DNA from: TMP-24 sp041397305
GTDB lineage: Bacteria; Pseudomonadota; Alphaproteobacteria; Rhodobacterales; Rhodobacteraceae
Length of the DNA: 64,000 nucleotides
Assembly (NCBI GenBank): GCA_041397305.1
Contig: JAWKWX010000003.1
Location: forward strand, 248,001 to 312,000
Direction of reading: 5' to 3'
Shown: positions 24,862-34,244 of the stretch, in pieces
Position numbering within the stretch: position 1 is the first letter of the stretch
Layout of the letters: each line of letters begins with the position of its first letter
Translations under genes and position numbers: made by a program
The notes under the pieces: model-generated
The model's input: only the letters and a program-made list of their open reading frames with translations
Told to the model about the DNA's origin: nothing
The model's database searches: none

Positions 24862-26207
24862 CGGTTCGCCCGCTCGATCGGGGCGCCAAGCCCCGCCATC
24901 AGGCCTTCGAAAACCGGGAACGACGTCGCGATGGGCGAGCCGTCGTCGACCGAGACCGGCTTATGCGTCGCAAGCCCCAGGACGAGGAAGGACATGGCGA
25001 TCCGGTGGTCGATATGGGTCTTCGCGGTCGCGCCGCCCGGCACGCCGCCGGCCCCCATGCCATGGACGATGAATGTATCCTCATCCTCCTCAATCTTGAC
25101 GCCGCAAGCCTCCAGCCCCCGCGCCATCGCGTCGATCCGGTCGCTTTCCTTCACGCGCAGTTCCTTCACACCGCGCATCACGGTCTTGCCCTCTGCGCAG
25201 GCCGCGACGACCGACAGCACGGGATATTCGTCGATCATGCTCGCCGCGCGCTCTTCCGGCACTTCGATCCCCTTGAGTGACGAAAACCGGACGCGCAGGT
25301 CGGCGACCGGTTCGCCGCCTTCCTCGCGCGGGTTCTGGAACGCGATGTCGGCGCCCATCTCGACAAGCGTCGTGTAAAGCCCGTTGCGGGTCGGGTTCTG
25401 GCTGACGCCGGGAACGAGGATGTCGGAACCTTCGACGATCAGCGCCGCGCAGACCGGGAAGGCCGCCGAGGACGGGTCACGCGGCACGGCGACGGTCTGC
25501 GGCTTCAGTTCCGGCTGGCCGGTCAGGGTGATGATCCGGCCCTCGGGCGCGTCCTCGACAGTCAGGTCAGCGCCGAAGCCGCGCAGCATCCGTTCGGAAT
25601 GATCGCGCGTCGGCTCCTTTTCGATCACCACGGTCTGGCCGGGGGCGTTCAGGCCCGCGAGCAGCACGGCCGATTTCACCTGCGCCGAGGGCATCGGCAC
25701 GGTGTAACTTACCGGCATCGGGTCCTTCGCGCCGACGATGGTCATCGGCAGCCGCCCGCCCTGCCGCCCATGGGCCTGCGCGCCGAAAAGCGCCAGCGGA
25801 TCGGTGACGCGCCCCATCGGGCGCTTCCTGAGACTCGCGTCCCCGGTAAAGGTCGCGCTGATGGGCGAGGTTGCCATGCAGCCCATGATCAGCCTGACGC
25901 CCGTACCGGAATTGCCGCAGTCGATGACCTGTTCGGGCTCTCGGAAGCCGCCGATGCCCACCCCCCAGACCGACCAGTCGCCCGGCCCATGCTGCGTGAC
26001 CTCCGCCCCGAAGGCCCGCATCGCGGCGGCCGTGTCGAGCACGTCCTGGCCCTCCAGCAGCCCGGTCACCTTCGTCTCGCCCACCGCCATCGCGCCTAGG
26101 ATCAGCGACCGGTGCGAGATCGACTTGTCGCCCGGCACTTCGGCCCGGCCCTTGAGCGGCCCGGACTTGCGGGCGGTCATCGGAATGGCGGTGCCGTGGC
26201 CGGACAT
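24858..26207 (-). CDS. aroA: 3-phosphoshikimate 1-carboxyvinyltransferase (EPSP synthase), class II-like
   Basis: This 449-residue enzyme joins shikimate-3-phosphate and PEP in aromatic amino acid synthesis. The phrases P-G-D-K-S-I-S-H-R-S, G-D-A-S-L-R-K-R-P-M-G-R and R-V-K-E-S-D-R are hallmarks of the family. Overall the sequence follows the Agrobacterium CP4 (class II) pattern much more closely than E. coli AroA. In the N-S-G-T-G stretch, residue 101 is Gly where CP4 carries Ala, so the change linked with natural glyphosate insensitivity in CP4 is absent. It lies downstream of aroC and overlaps the membrane protein gene at its end. Confidence 0.96.
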   Translation of the reverse strand: MSGHGTAIPMTARKSGPLKGRAEVPGDKSISHRSLILGAMAVGETKVTGLLEGQDVLDTAAAMRAFGAEVTQHGPGDWSVWGVGIGGFREPEQVIDCGNSGTGVRLIMGCMATSPISATFTGDASLRKRPMGRVTDPLALFGAQAHGRQGGRLPMTIVGAKDPMPVSYTVPMPSAQVKSAVLLAGLNAPGQTVVIEKEPTRDHSERMLRGFGADLTVEDAPEGRIITLTGQPELKPQTVAVPRDPSSAAFPVCAALIVEGSDILVPGVSQNPTRNGLYTTLVEMGADIAFQNPREEGGEPVADLRVRFSSLKGIEVPEERAASMIDEYPVLSVVAACAEGKTVMRGVKELRVKESDRIDAMARGLEACGVKIEEDEDTFIVHGMGAGGVPGGATAKTHIDHRIAMSFLVLGLATHKPVSVDDGSPIATSFPVFEGLMAGLGAPIERANR

Positions 26208-26288
26208 GGAATTCTCCCTTCGAAACCCCGGCGCTGATAGCGCAGGACAGGGCCGGGGTCCATGGCCGCGGCGGCGAAAAGGCAGGCG

Positions 26289-27392
26289 TTACCGGCCGAT
26301 CTTCCCACGCTCGCCACCGGTCTGCGCGCGGTCGAGCAGGATATGGTCGAGGATCACACAGGCCATCATCGCCTCGCCCACCGGCACGGCGCGGATGCCG
26401 ACGCAGGGGTCGTGGCGGCCCTTGGTGATGAGGTCCATTTCCTCGCCGCCGCGCGTGACCGTGCGGAGCGGCGTGAGGATCGAGGAGGTGGGTTTCACGG
26501 CAAAGCGGCAGACCACATCCTGCCCGGTCGATATGCCGCCGAGGATGCCGCCCGCATGGTTCGACTGGAAGGCAGGACCCGAGCGCCCCATCCGTATCTC
26601 GTCGGCATTCTCGACACCGGTCAGTTCGGCCGCCGCCATACCCGCGCCGATTTCGACGCCCTTGACCGCGTTGATCGACATCATCGCCGCCGCAAGATCG
26701 GCGTCGAGCTTGCCATAGATCGGCGCGCCAAGACCCGGCGGCACATTCCGCGCCACCACTTCGACGACGGCGCCGACCGAATTGCCATCCTTCCTGAGCT
26801 CGTCGAGATGCGCGGCCCAGATCGCGGCGGCGCTGGCGTCGGGGCACCAGAACGGGTTCTGCTCGATCTCGGCCATGTCGAACCGGTCGCGATCGGCTTT
26901 CAGGCGGCCCATCTGCACCATGTAGCCCTGCACCTCGATCCCCGGAGCGAGGCGCTTCAGAACCTCGCGCGCGACAGCGCCCGCCGCGACCCGCGCCGCG
27001 GTTTCGCGCGCCGAAGACCGGCCGCCGCCCCGCGGATCGCGGATACCGTATTTCTGCCAATAGGTGATATCCGCGTGACCGGGCCGGAAACTTGCCGCGA
27101 TCCCGGAATAATCCTTGGACCGCTGGTCGGTGTTCTCGATCAACAGCTGGATCGGCGTGCCTGTGGTGCGACCTTCATAGACACCGGAGAGAATCTTCAC
27201 CTCATCGGGCTCGCGCCGCTGGGTCGTGTATTTGTTCTGGCCGGGTTTGCGGCGGTCGAGCCAGTGCTGGATCATCGGCTCCGCAATCTCCACCCCCGGC
27301 GGGCAGCCATCAACCGTCGCGCCAAGCGCGGGCCCGTGGCTTTCGCCCCAGGTGGTGACGCGGAAGAGATGACCGAAAGTGTTGAAGCTCAT
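26289..27392 (-). CDS. aroC: Chorismate synthase
   Basis: This 367-residue enzyme makes chorismate from EPSP, the step after AroA, using reduced FMN. Signature regions are visible: G-E-S-H-G-P-A near the start, G-R-S-S-A-R-E-T-A, and the C-terminal R-H-D-P-C-V stretch. The start at 27392 (M-S-F-N-T-F-G) was chosen because it begins the conserved N-terminus; the frame is open 60 nt further upstream without conserved residues. It is the first gene of the aroC-aroA-cmk run and divergent from the thiamine transporter. Confidence 0.96.
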   Translation of the reverse strand: MSFNTFGHLFRVTTWGESHGPALGATVDGCPPGVEIAEPMIQHWLDRRKPGQNKYTTQRREPDEVKILSGVYEGRTTGTPIQLLIENTDQRSKDYSGIAASFRPGHADITYWQKYGIRDPRGGGRSSARETAARVAAGAVAREVLKRLAPGIEVQGYMVQMGRLKADRDRFDMAEIEQNPFWCPDASAAAIWAAHLDELRKDGNSVGAVVEVVARNVPPGLGAPIYGKLDADLAAAMMSINAVKGVEIGAGMAAAELTGVENADEIRMGRSGPAFQSNHAGGILGGISTGQDVVCRFAVKPTSSILTPLRTVTRGGEEMDLITKGRHDPCVGIRAVPVGEAMMACVILDHILLDRAQTGGERGKIGR

Positions 27393-27650
27393 CGGGGGAT
27401 CCTGTGGCGGCGCCAGTCCTGAGAAGCGGCATAAAGGAGCGTGGCCCCTCACTCAAGCCGCGAAAGGCCCCGGGACGAGATCGCCAGCAGGCCCTGCCTC
27501 CGCCGCGGGAGGCATCCGGACGTGGAAGGGCATGTGCACCTCGATAAATTGGATCAGCTTTTTGGAACCGGACCCGCCCCCTTGCCAGCCCATCGTGCCG
27601 CGGCATTTTCCGATTGCGACCGCAGCGCAAGCCGCTATGGTGCGCCTCAC

Positions 27651-27737
27651 CTCGGGGTGCCTTGCCATGATGGCGGGGCTGAGATGCGAAAGCGGACCCG
27701 TTGAACCTGAACCGGTTAAGACCGGCGGAGGGAAGGT
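27651..27737 (+). promoter_or_regulatory. TPP (THI-box) riboswitch
   Basis: The conserved THI-box parts occur in order: GGGGTGCC, then GGCTGAGA, then ACCCGTTGAACCTGA, then GGTTAAGACCGGCGGAGGGA. This is an almost textbook aptamer for thiamine pyrophosphate. It ends about 55 nt before the first thiB start and its ribosome binding site (GGAGGACGAGAG), so translational or transcriptional repression of the thiamine uptake operon by TPP is expected. Confidence 0.96.
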
Positions 27738-27791
27738 AGGATCGTCGTGATCGCCCCCATCTCCGCCCGCCTGACCATTGGAGGACGAGAG

Positions 27792-28787
27792 ATGAGACCT
27801 ATCCTGTCTCCGGCCCTGATGATCGCGGGTAACCTTCTGGCCAGCGCCGCGCTGGCGGAGGGCAAGCCCGAACTGATCGTCTATGCGCCGGACTATTTTG
27901 CTTCCGAATGGGGGCCGGGGCCGCAAATCGAAACGGGGTTCGAGGCGCGCTGCGGCTGCGACCTTGTCTTCCGCACCGGCGACCTGCTGACGCGCCTGCG
28001 CCTCGAAGGCGACGCCACGCCCGCCGATGCGGTCATCGGCCTCACGACCGACCAGACAGCGGCGGCGCGCGCGACCGGCCTCCTTGCGCCACATGGCATG
28101 GACCTGTCCGGCCTGACCTTGCCGGTGGCCTGGCAAGACCCGGTCTTCGTGCCCTTCAACTGGGGCGAGACGGCTTTCATCTATGACAAGAGCCGCCTCG
28201 CCACCCCGCCCGACAGCTTTGCCGCGCTCCTGTCGGCGCCGGAGGATGTGAAGATCGTGATCCAGGATCCGCGCAGTTCGCCGTCAGGGCTGGCGCTTCT
28301 TCTGTGGGTCAAGGCGGTCTATGGCGACAGGTCGGGCGAGGCCTGGCGCCAGCTGAAACCGAAGATCCTCACGGTGACGCCCGGCTGGTCGGAGGCCTAC
28401 GGGCTTTTCACCGCAGGCGAAGCAGACATGGTCCTGTCCTACATCACCTCGCCCGCCTATCACATCATCGCCGAGCACGACCTGACCAAGGCCGCCGCGA
28501 TCTTTCCCGAAGGGCATTATTTCACCGCCGAACTGGTGGCCCGGACCCGCACCAGCGATCAGCCCGCGCTGGCGGAGGCCTTCCTCGACCATGTCCTCTC
28601 CGACGAATTCCAGGGCATGATCGCCACTGCCAACTGGTCCTATCCCGCGCGGCAGACCGAGGGTGGCCTGCCGCCCGAATTCGCGGCCCTCGCCCGGCCC
28701 GAAAAGACCCTGTTCCTGACCGAAACCGAAGCCGAGGCGATCCGCGGACCCGCGATCGACGAATGGCTTTCCATCATGAGCGAATGA
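27792..28787 (+). CDS. thiB: Thiamine ABC transporter substrate-binding protein, first copy
   Basis: This 331-residue exported protein has a signal peptide (about residues 1-22, ending A-L-A). It has the ThiB/family 1 binding fold with Y-A-P-D-Y-F-A-S-E-W-G-P-G-P, P-V-F-V-P-F-N and V-T-P-G-W-S-E-A-Y-G-L-F. These motifs are shared with the next gene. The start at 27792 follows GGAGGACGAGAG; an upstream GTG at 27747 would add 15 residues before the signal peptide. The gene is under the TPP riboswitch and overlaps the second thiB by ATGA. Confidence 0.9.
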   Translation: MRPILSPALMIAGNLLASAALAEGKPELIVYAPDYFASEWGPGPQIETGFEARCGCDLVFRTGDLLTRLRLEGDATPADAVIGLTTDQTAAARATGLLAPHGMDLSGLTLPVAWQDPVFVPFNWGETAFIYDKSRLATPPDSFAALLSAPEDVKIVIQDPRSSPSGLALLLWVKAVYGDRSGEAWRQLKPKILTVTPGWSEAYGLFTAGEADMVLSYITSPAYHIIAEHDLTKAAAIFPEGHYFTAELVARTRTSDQPALAEAFLDHVLSDEFQGMIATANWSYPARQTEGGLPPEFAALARPEKTLFLTETEAEAIRGPAIDEWLSIMSE

Positions 28788-29791
28788 CAATGACCCTGAT
28801 CCGAAGACTTGCCGCCTGCACCTTTCTTCCGCTGTGCGCCGCGCCCGCGCTGGCCGATGAAAAGCCCATCCTCACCGTCTATACCTATGACAGTTTCGCC
28901 TCCGAATGGGGGCCGGGCCCGGCGGTCGAGAAGGCGTTCGAGGCCGAATGCGATTGCGACCTGCAATATGTGGCGCCGGGGGACGCGGGCGCGCTTCTGT
29001 CGCGGGTGCTTCTGGAGGGCAGGGGCACCAGGGCCGATGTGGTCCTCGGCCTCGACACCAACCTGACCGCGCAGGCAGAGGCAAGCGGGCTTTTCGCTAC
29101 CCACAGCCTGACCGGCACGGTCCTCGACCTGCCTGTCGCCTGGAACGACCCGGTCTTCGTGCCCTTCGACTGGGGCTATTTCGCCTTCGTCTATGACAAG
29201 ACAAAGCTCGCCACCCCGCCGAAGAGCTTCGAGGAACTCGCCGCCTCCGACCTGAAGATCGTGATAGAGGATCCGCGTTCTTCCTCGCCCGGGCTCGGCC
29301 TGCTGATGTGGGTGAAGGCCGCCTACGGCGACCGCGCGGCCGGGATCTGGTCGGCGCTTGCCGACAATATCGTCACCGTGACCCCGGGCTGGTCCGAGGC
29401 TTACGGCCTCTTCCTGTCGGGCGAGGCGGACATGGTCCTGTCCTACACCACCTCTCCCGCCTACCACATCTTCGCCGAGACGGATGAGACCAAGGCCGCG
29501 GCCGCGTTCGATGAAGGGCACTATCTGCAGATAGAGGTGGCGGCCAAGGTCGCAGGCACCGACCAGCCCGCGCTTGCCGATGAATTTCTCAGCTTCATGA
29601 CCGGTCCCGCCTTCCAGAGCATCATCCCGGAAACCAACTGGATGTATCCGGCCATCGCGCTCGACGGTGGCCTGCCTGCGGAATTCGCCGGGCTGGTCAA
29701 GCCCGAGAAGGCGCTTCTTCTTCCCGCCGCCGAGGCGGCCGAGATGCGGGAGGCGGCGACCGAGGAATGGCGCGCGGCGCTCGCGAAATAA
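28784..29791 (+). CDS. thiB: Thiamine ABC transporter substrate-binding protein, second copy
   Basis: This 335-residue exported protein with a signal peptide (to about residue 25, ending A-L-A) is a close paralogue of the preceding protein, keeping F-A-S-E-W-G-P-G-P, P-V-F-V-P-F-D and V-T-P-G-W-S-E-A-Y-G-L-F. It is the copy that most resembles usual ThiB (Y-T-Y-D-S-F start). Its ATG overlaps the first thiB stop and its TAA overlaps the thiP start (TAATG). The tandem copies may bind thiamine and a phosphate ester or precursor. Confidence 0.92.
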   Translation: MTMTLIRRLAACTFLPLCAAPALADEKPILTVYTYDSFASEWGPGPAVEKAFEAECDCDLQYVAPGDAGALLSRVLLEGRGTRADVVLGLDTNLTAQAEASGLFATHSLTGTVLDLPVAWNDPVFVPFDWGYFAFVYDKTKLATPPKSFEELAASDLKIVIEDPRSSSPGLGLLMWVKAAYGDRAAGIWSALADNIVTVTPGWSEAYGLFLSGEADMVLSYTTSPAYHIFAETDETKAAAAFDEGHYLQIEVAAKVAGTDQPALADEFLSFMTGPAFQSIIPETNWMYPAIALDGGLPAEFAGLVKPEKALLLPAAEAAEMREAATEEWRAALAK

Positions 29792-31335
29792 TGCCACGCT
29801 GGCCGGGCGCGCTGGCGCTCGGCCTCGTCATGGCGCTGGTCCTCGGCGCTTTCGGCGCCGTCCTCGCGCGCGCCGGGGCCTTCGCTGCGGTGACCTCGGC
29901 CGACTGGGCGGCCGCGCGCTTCACCGTAATGCAGGCGAGCCTTTCGGCCCTTCTGTCGGCGGGCCTCGCGGTGCCGGTGGCGCGCGCACTGGCCCGGCGG
30001 CGCTTTCCCGGGCGGCAGCTGGTGATCGTGGCGCTTGGCGCGCCCTTCATCCTGCCGGTGATCGTGGCGGTGATGGGGCTTCTGGCGATCTTCGGGCGCG
30101 CCGGCTGGCTGAATGCGGGCCTCGCCCTTCTCGGCCTGCCGAAGATCAGCCCTTACGGGCTCGACGGCATCCTCCTTGCCCATGTCTTTCTCAACCTGCC
30201 CTTCGCGGTCCGGCTTCTGCTGAACGGCTGGGCGTCGATCCCGGCAGAACGCTTCCGCCTTGCCGCGGCACTCGGCTTCGGCCCGCGCGAGGTCTGGCAC
30301 CAGATCGAACGGCCGATGCTGCGCGCGGTTCTGCCCGGCGTGACCCTCGCGATCTTCCTCGTCTGCCTCACCAGCTTCACCGTGATCCTGGTGATGGGCG
30401 GGGGGCCACGCGCCACCACGCTGGAACTTGCGATCTATCAGGCCTTCCGGCTGGAATTCGACCTCGGCCATGCGGCCGCGCTTGCCAGCCTGCAGATGGC
30501 GCTGTCGCTCGCGGCAGCGGGCCTCGGTCTCGCGGTGGCGCGGCCAGCCGCCTTCGGTGCGGGGCTTGGCCGGGTCGCCGACCGCTGGGACCGGACCGGA
30601 CGCGGCCTGCAGATTTTCGATGCAGCCCTTCTGGTGACGACCGGCCTCTTCATCGCGGCGCCGATGCTCGCGGTTCTGGCCTCCGGCCTGCCCTGGATCG
30701 CCGGTCTGCCCGGACCCGTCTGGACGGCCGCGGGGCGAACCGTGATCATCGCGCTTGTCGCGGCGCTTGTCGCGGTCTCGCTTGCGCTGGCGACCGGCCT
30801 TCTGATCACCACCCTCTCGACCCGTACCGCACGCGTGACCGATGCGGCGGTGATGCTGGCGATGACCGCCTCGCCGCTCGTCATCGGCACCGGCCTGTTC
30901 CTCATTTTGAGAAAATTCACCGACCCGATCGCGCTTGCCCTGCCGGTGGTGACGCTGGTCAATGCGGTGATGGCCATGCCCTTCTGCCTGCGCGTCCTCC
31001 TGCCCGGCCTCGCGGCGCTCCGCGCCGACTACGACCGGCTGTCGGCCAGCCTCGGCCTGACCGGCGCCACCTGGGTCCGGCTTGTCGCTTTGCCGCGACT
31101 GCGTCGGCCGCTCGCCTTCGCGAGCGGTCTGGCGGCGGCGCTGTCGGCGGGCGATCTGGGGGTCGTGGCGCTTTTCGCCGATCCGGGGCAGGCGACGCTG
31201 CCGATGCAGGTCTATGCGCTGGCGGGCGCCTACCGGACCGATCAGGCGGCGGGGGCGGCCATAGTGCTGGTGCTGATCGCCTTCGGGCTCTTTCGCCTCT
31301 TCGATCGTCTGGGGGACCGTGATGCTGACCTTTGA
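29791..31335 (+). CDS. thiP: Thiamine ABC transporter permease
   Basis: This 514-residue fused double permease has two halves of about six transmembrane helices each. Each half carries an EAA-type loop (around A-A-L-G-F-G-P-R-E-V-W and A-S-L-G-L-T-G-A-T-W). The fused form is normal for ThiP. The ATG at 29791 overlaps the thiB stop (TAATG). It forms the pore for thiamine delivered by ThiB, energised by ThiQ, whose start lies 14 nt inside this gene. Confidence 0.93.
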   Translation: MPRWPGALALGLVMALVLGAFGAVLARAGAFAAVTSADWAAARFTVMQASLSALLSAGLAVPVARALARRRFPGRQLVIVALGAPFILPVIVAVMGLLAIFGRAGWLNAGLALLGLPKISPYGLDGILLAHVFLNLPFAVRLLLNGWASIPAERFRLAAALGFGPREVWHQIERPMLRAVLPGVTLAIFLVCLTSFTVILVMGGGPRATTLELAIYQAFRLEFDLGHAAALASLQMALSLAAAGLGLAVARPAAFGAGLGRVADRWDRTGRGLQIFDAALLVTTGLFIAAPMLAVLASGLPWIAGLPGPVWTAAGRTVIIALVAALVAVSLALATGLLITTLSTRTARVTDAAVMLAMTASPLVIGTGLFLILRKFTDPIALALPVVTLVNAVMAMPFCLRVLLPGLAALRADYDRLSASLGLTGATWVRLVALPRLRRPLAFASGLAAALSAGDLGVVALFADPGQATLPMQVYALAGAYRTDQAAGAAIVLVLIAFGLFRLFDRLGDRDADL

Positions 31336-32017
31336 CAGACTGGTTCTCGCGCAGGAGGGCTTCGAGCTGAGGGCCGACTTCACGCTCTCGCCGGGCGGGA
31401 TAGCAGCCGTGATCGGCCCATCCGGTGCGGGCAAGTCCACGCTCCTCTCGGCGATTGCAGGCTTCTTCCCGCCCGCCTCGGGCCGCATCCTGTGGCGGGG
31501 TGAGGATCTCGCGCCGCTCGCGCCGGGTGCCCGTCCCGTCTCGATCCTCTTTCAGGACCAGAATCTCTTTCCCCATCTCACCATTGCCGACAATCTCGGG
31601 CTGGGCCTGCGCCCCGATCTGCGCCTGTCCGTCGGGGAACGGGCGCGCATCGCGGCCGCCCTCGACCGCTTGGGCCTTTCCGGGCTCGGCCTCCGCAAGC
31701 CCGGCACGCTCTCCGGTGGCCAGCAAAGCCGCGCGGCGCTCGCCCGCGCGCTTCTGCGCGCCCGACCGCTCCTCCTCCTCGACGAGCCTTTCGCCGCCCT
31801 CGGCCCGGCGCTGAAGGCCGAGATGCTGGACCTCGTGGCAGAGATCGCCGGAGAAACCGCGACAACCGTCCTGATGGTCAGCCACGACCCTGCCGACGCG
31901 CGCCGGATTGCCGGGCAGACGATCCTTGTCGCCGATGGCCTGGCTCATCCGCCCGCGGACACGGCAACCCTCTTCGCTGCACCGCCCGCCGCCCTCGCCG
32001 CCTATCTCGGAACGTGA
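31322..32017 (+). CDS. thiQ: Thiamine ABC transporter ATP-binding protein
   Basis: This 231-residue ABC ATPase has Walker A G-P-S-G-A-G-K-S-T, Q-loop F-Q-D-Q-N-L-F, signature L-S-G-G-Q-Q-S-R and Walker B L-L-L-L-D-E-P. The L-S-G-G-Q-Q-S-R form with the F-Q-D-Q-N-L-F loop is typical of ThiQ. It begins inside thiP, and a GTG three bases upstream could also serve as a start. It closes the riboswitch-controlled thiBBPQ operon and is followed by a hairpin terminator. Confidence 0.93.
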   Translation: MLTFDRLVLAQEGFELRADFTLSPGGIAAVIGPSGAGKSTLLSAIAGFFPPASGRILWRGEDLAPLAPGARPVSILFQDQNLFPHLTIADNLGLGLRPDLRLSVGERARIAAALDRLGLSGLGLRKPGTLSGGQQSRAALARALLRARPLLLLDEPFAALGPALKAEMLDLVAEIAGETATTVLMVSHDPADARRIAGQTILVADGLAHPPADTATLFAAPPAALAAYLGT

Positions 32018-32046
32018 AAAGGGCGCCCGAACCGGACGCCCTTTCA
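32018..32046. terminator. Bidirectional terminator between thiQ and petC
   Basis: AAAGGGCG and CGCCCTTT form an 8-bp core stem, extended by imperfect pairing around a short loop, directly after the thiQ stop. It has a U-run on the plus strand and also on the minus strand (CCCTTTT). It can end both thiBBPQ and the convergent petABC transcript. Confidence 0.75.
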
Positions 32047-32106
32047 TCTTGGCCCAAATACCTCGGGGGTGCGGGGGTGGAACCCCCGCCCGTTCCCGGC
32101 CCGACT

Positions 32107-32892
32107 TCAGGCGGTCTTCTTGCCCTTGTGCGGTGCCCAGAGCCGCTTGTTGGTGAGGTAGAGCAGCACCGACAGCAGGCCGAGGAACAGGACCGCAAGG
32201 AAACCCGCCTGCTTGCGCTCCATCATCTTCGGCTCGGCCGCCCACATCAGGAAGGCCGCCACATCCTCCGACATCTGCTCGACCGACGCTTCGGTGCCGT
32301 CGGCATAGGTCACCTGGCCCTCGGTCAGCGGCGGCGGCATCTTGATCCAGCCGGTCGAGAAGGCGTGGTTCTCGTAGAAGGTCTCGCCCGCCTCTTCCTT
32401 GGTCTCGCCCGAATAGCCGGTCAGGATCGCGTGGATATATTCCGGCCCGCCGATCCCCTGGACAAGCTGGTTGATCCCCAGGCCATAGGGCCCGTGGAAC
32501 GCCGCCCGGGCCTTGGCCATCAGGCTGAGGTCGGGGGCGCCGGCGCCGGTGTTCGGCGGGAAATGGTCTGCCGGGGTCGCGGGACGATCCTCGCCGGTTT
32601 CCTTGTCGACCACCGTCAGGTTCGCCGCATAGGCGCGGACCTGATCCTCGGGCAGATGCGGCCCGCCCGCTTCGGCCAGCTCGCCGATCCGGACCTGCTT
32701 CATCCCGTGACAGGCCGAACAGACCTCGGTGAAGACCTGAAGCCCGCGCTGCAGCTGGTGCTCGTCGAACGTGCCGAACGGCCCCTCGAACGAGAAGGCG
32801 AAGTCCTCGATATGGGCCGCGCCCTCGGCCAGCGCCGCGCCGCCCGACAGGGCGAGGGCGGAGAGGGCGGTGATTGCGAGTTTTCTCATCAT
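32107..32892 (-). CDS. petC: Cytochrome c1 of the bc1 complex
   Basis: This 261-residue haem protein carries electrons from the Rieske protein to soluble or membrane-bound cytochrome c. It has a signal peptide ending near A-L-A, haem motif C-S-A-C-H at 58-62, an axial methionine in the K-M-P-P-P region, and a C-terminal transmembrane anchor before N-K-R-L-W. The ATG at 32892 has AAGGA 9 nt upstream; the next codon is also ATG. It is the third gene of the operon, 18 nt after petB. Confidence 0.95.
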   Translation of the reverse strand: MMRKLAITALSALALSGGAALAEGAAHIEDFAFSFEGPFGTFDEHQLQRGLQVFTEVCSACHGMKQVRIGELAEAGGPHLPEDQVRAYAANLTVVDKETGEDRPATPADHFPPNTGAGAPDLSLMAKARAAFHGPYGLGINQLVQGIGGPEYIHAILTGYSGETKEEAGETFYENHAFSTGWIKMPPPLTEGQVTYADGTEASVEQMSEDVAAFLMWAAEPKMMERKQAGFLAVLFLGLLSVLLYLTNKRLWAPHKGKKTA

Positions 32893-32910
32893 CTCAATCA
32901 TTCCTTTCCG

Positions 32911-34233
32911 TCACTCGGCCGCATGGGCTTTGGCGCCGTAATGCGCGTTGAAGTCGTCTTCGATCGTTGCCGGTTGCGGCAGCGGCTTCTCGATCACGCC
33001 GAGGATCGGCAGGATCACCAGGAAATAGGCGAACCAGTAGGCCGAGGCGATGAGCGAGATCCACGAGGTCAGCTCGGTCGGCGTCTGGCCACCGACCCAC
33101 ATCAGCACGACGAAGTCGATGAGAAGGAGGCGGAACCACCATTTGAACATCGGCCGGTACTGGCCCGAGCGCACCGACGATGTGTCGAGCCACGGCACCA
33201 GCGCCATCACCGCAATCGCGCCGAACATGGCGAGCACGCCGAAGAACTTGGCGTCGACGATGCCGAAGGTCACGAACTGCACCAGCTGCACCAGCCAGAC
33301 GTCCGAGGTGAAGGCGCGCAGGATCGCGTAGAAGGGCAGGAAGTACCATTCCGGCACGATATGCGCGGGCGTCGCCAGCGGGTTCGCCTCGATATAGTTG
33401 TCGGGGTGGCCGAGGTAGTTCGGCATGAAGCCAACGACCGCGAAGAAGACCACCAGGATGACGGCCAGAGCGAACAGATCCTTGATCACGAAATAGGGCC
33501 AGAAGGGCAGCGTGTCCTTCTCGGCTTCCGCTTTCGAGCCGCGGCGGACCTCGACACCCGTGGGGTTGTTGTTGCCCGTGGTGTGGAAGGCCCAGACATG
33601 GACGGCAACCAGGGCGGCGATCACGAACGGCAGGAGGTAATGGAGCGAGAAGAAGCGGTTCAGCGTCGCATTGTCGACCGCGGGCCCGCCGAGAAGCCAT
33701 TCCTGGATGGTCGGCCCGATGCCGGGGATGGCGCCGAAGAGGCCGGTGATCACCGTGGCGCCCCAGAAGGACATCTGGCCCCAGGGCAGGACGTAGCCCA
33801 TGAAGGCGGTGGCCATCATCGCGAGGTAGATCAGCATGCCGATGATCCAGGTCACTTCGCGCGGCGCCTTGTAGCTGCCGTAGAAGAGACCCCGGAAGAT
33901 ATGGATATAGACCGCCAGGAAGAACAGCGACGCGCCGTTCGCATGCAGATAGCGCAGAAGATAGCCGCCGTTCACATCACGCATGATATGCTCGACCGAC
34001 CGGAAGGCCATGTCGACCTGCGGCGTGTAATGCATGGCAAGAACGATGCCTGTCACGATCTGCAACACCAGGCAGAAGGCCAGAACGATGCCCCAGATCC
34101 ACCACCAGTTCAGGTTCTTCGGCGTCGGGATCATCAGCGTGTCATAGATCAGGCTCACCACCGGCAGGCGGGAATGAAGCCACTTCTCGAAACCGGACTT
34201 CGGTTCGTAATGGTCGTGCGGAATACCAGCCAT
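32911..34233 (-). CDS. petB: Cytochrome b of the bc1 complex
   Basis: This 440-residue polytopic membrane protein holds two haems b. Four haem-ligating histidines lie on helices B and D (for example G-A-S-L-F-F near L-R-Y-L-H-A-N, and S-L-H-Y-L-L-P). The Qo-site P-E-W-Y motif is present, written V-P-E-W-Y-F-L-P-F. The length is typical of the Rhodobacter family, with the short C-terminal extension. It lies between petA (11 nt) and petC (18 nt) and is expressed with them. Confidence 0.97.
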   Translation of the reverse strand: MAGIPHDHYEPKSGFEKWLHSRLPVVSLIYDTLMIPTPKNLNWWWIWGIVLAFCLVLQIVTGIVLAMHYTPQVDMAFRSVEHIMRDVNGGYLLRYLHANGASLFFLAVYIHIFRGLFYGSYKAPREVTWIIGMLIYLAMMATAFMGYVLPWGQMSFWGATVITGLFGAIPGIGPTIQEWLLGGPAVDNATLNRFFSLHYLLPFVIAALVAVHVWAFHTTGNNNPTGVEVRRGSKAEAEKDTLPFWPYFVIKDLFALAVILVVFFAVVGFMPNYLGHPDNYIEANPLATPAHIVPEWYFLPFYAILRAFTSDVWLVQLVQFVTFGIVDAKFFGVLAMFGAIAVMALVPWLDTSSVRSGQYRPMFKWWFRLLLIDFVVLMWVGGQTPTELTSWISLIASAYWFAYFLVILPILGVIEKPLPQPATIEDDFNAHYGAKAHAAE

Positions 34234-34244
34234 CTCTCTGCCCC

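Noticed and set aside
29521..31488. 655-residue open frame on the minus strand
   Set aside because: It is antisense to thiP, and the Arg/Asp/Gly-rich text is the complement of membrane-helix codons.
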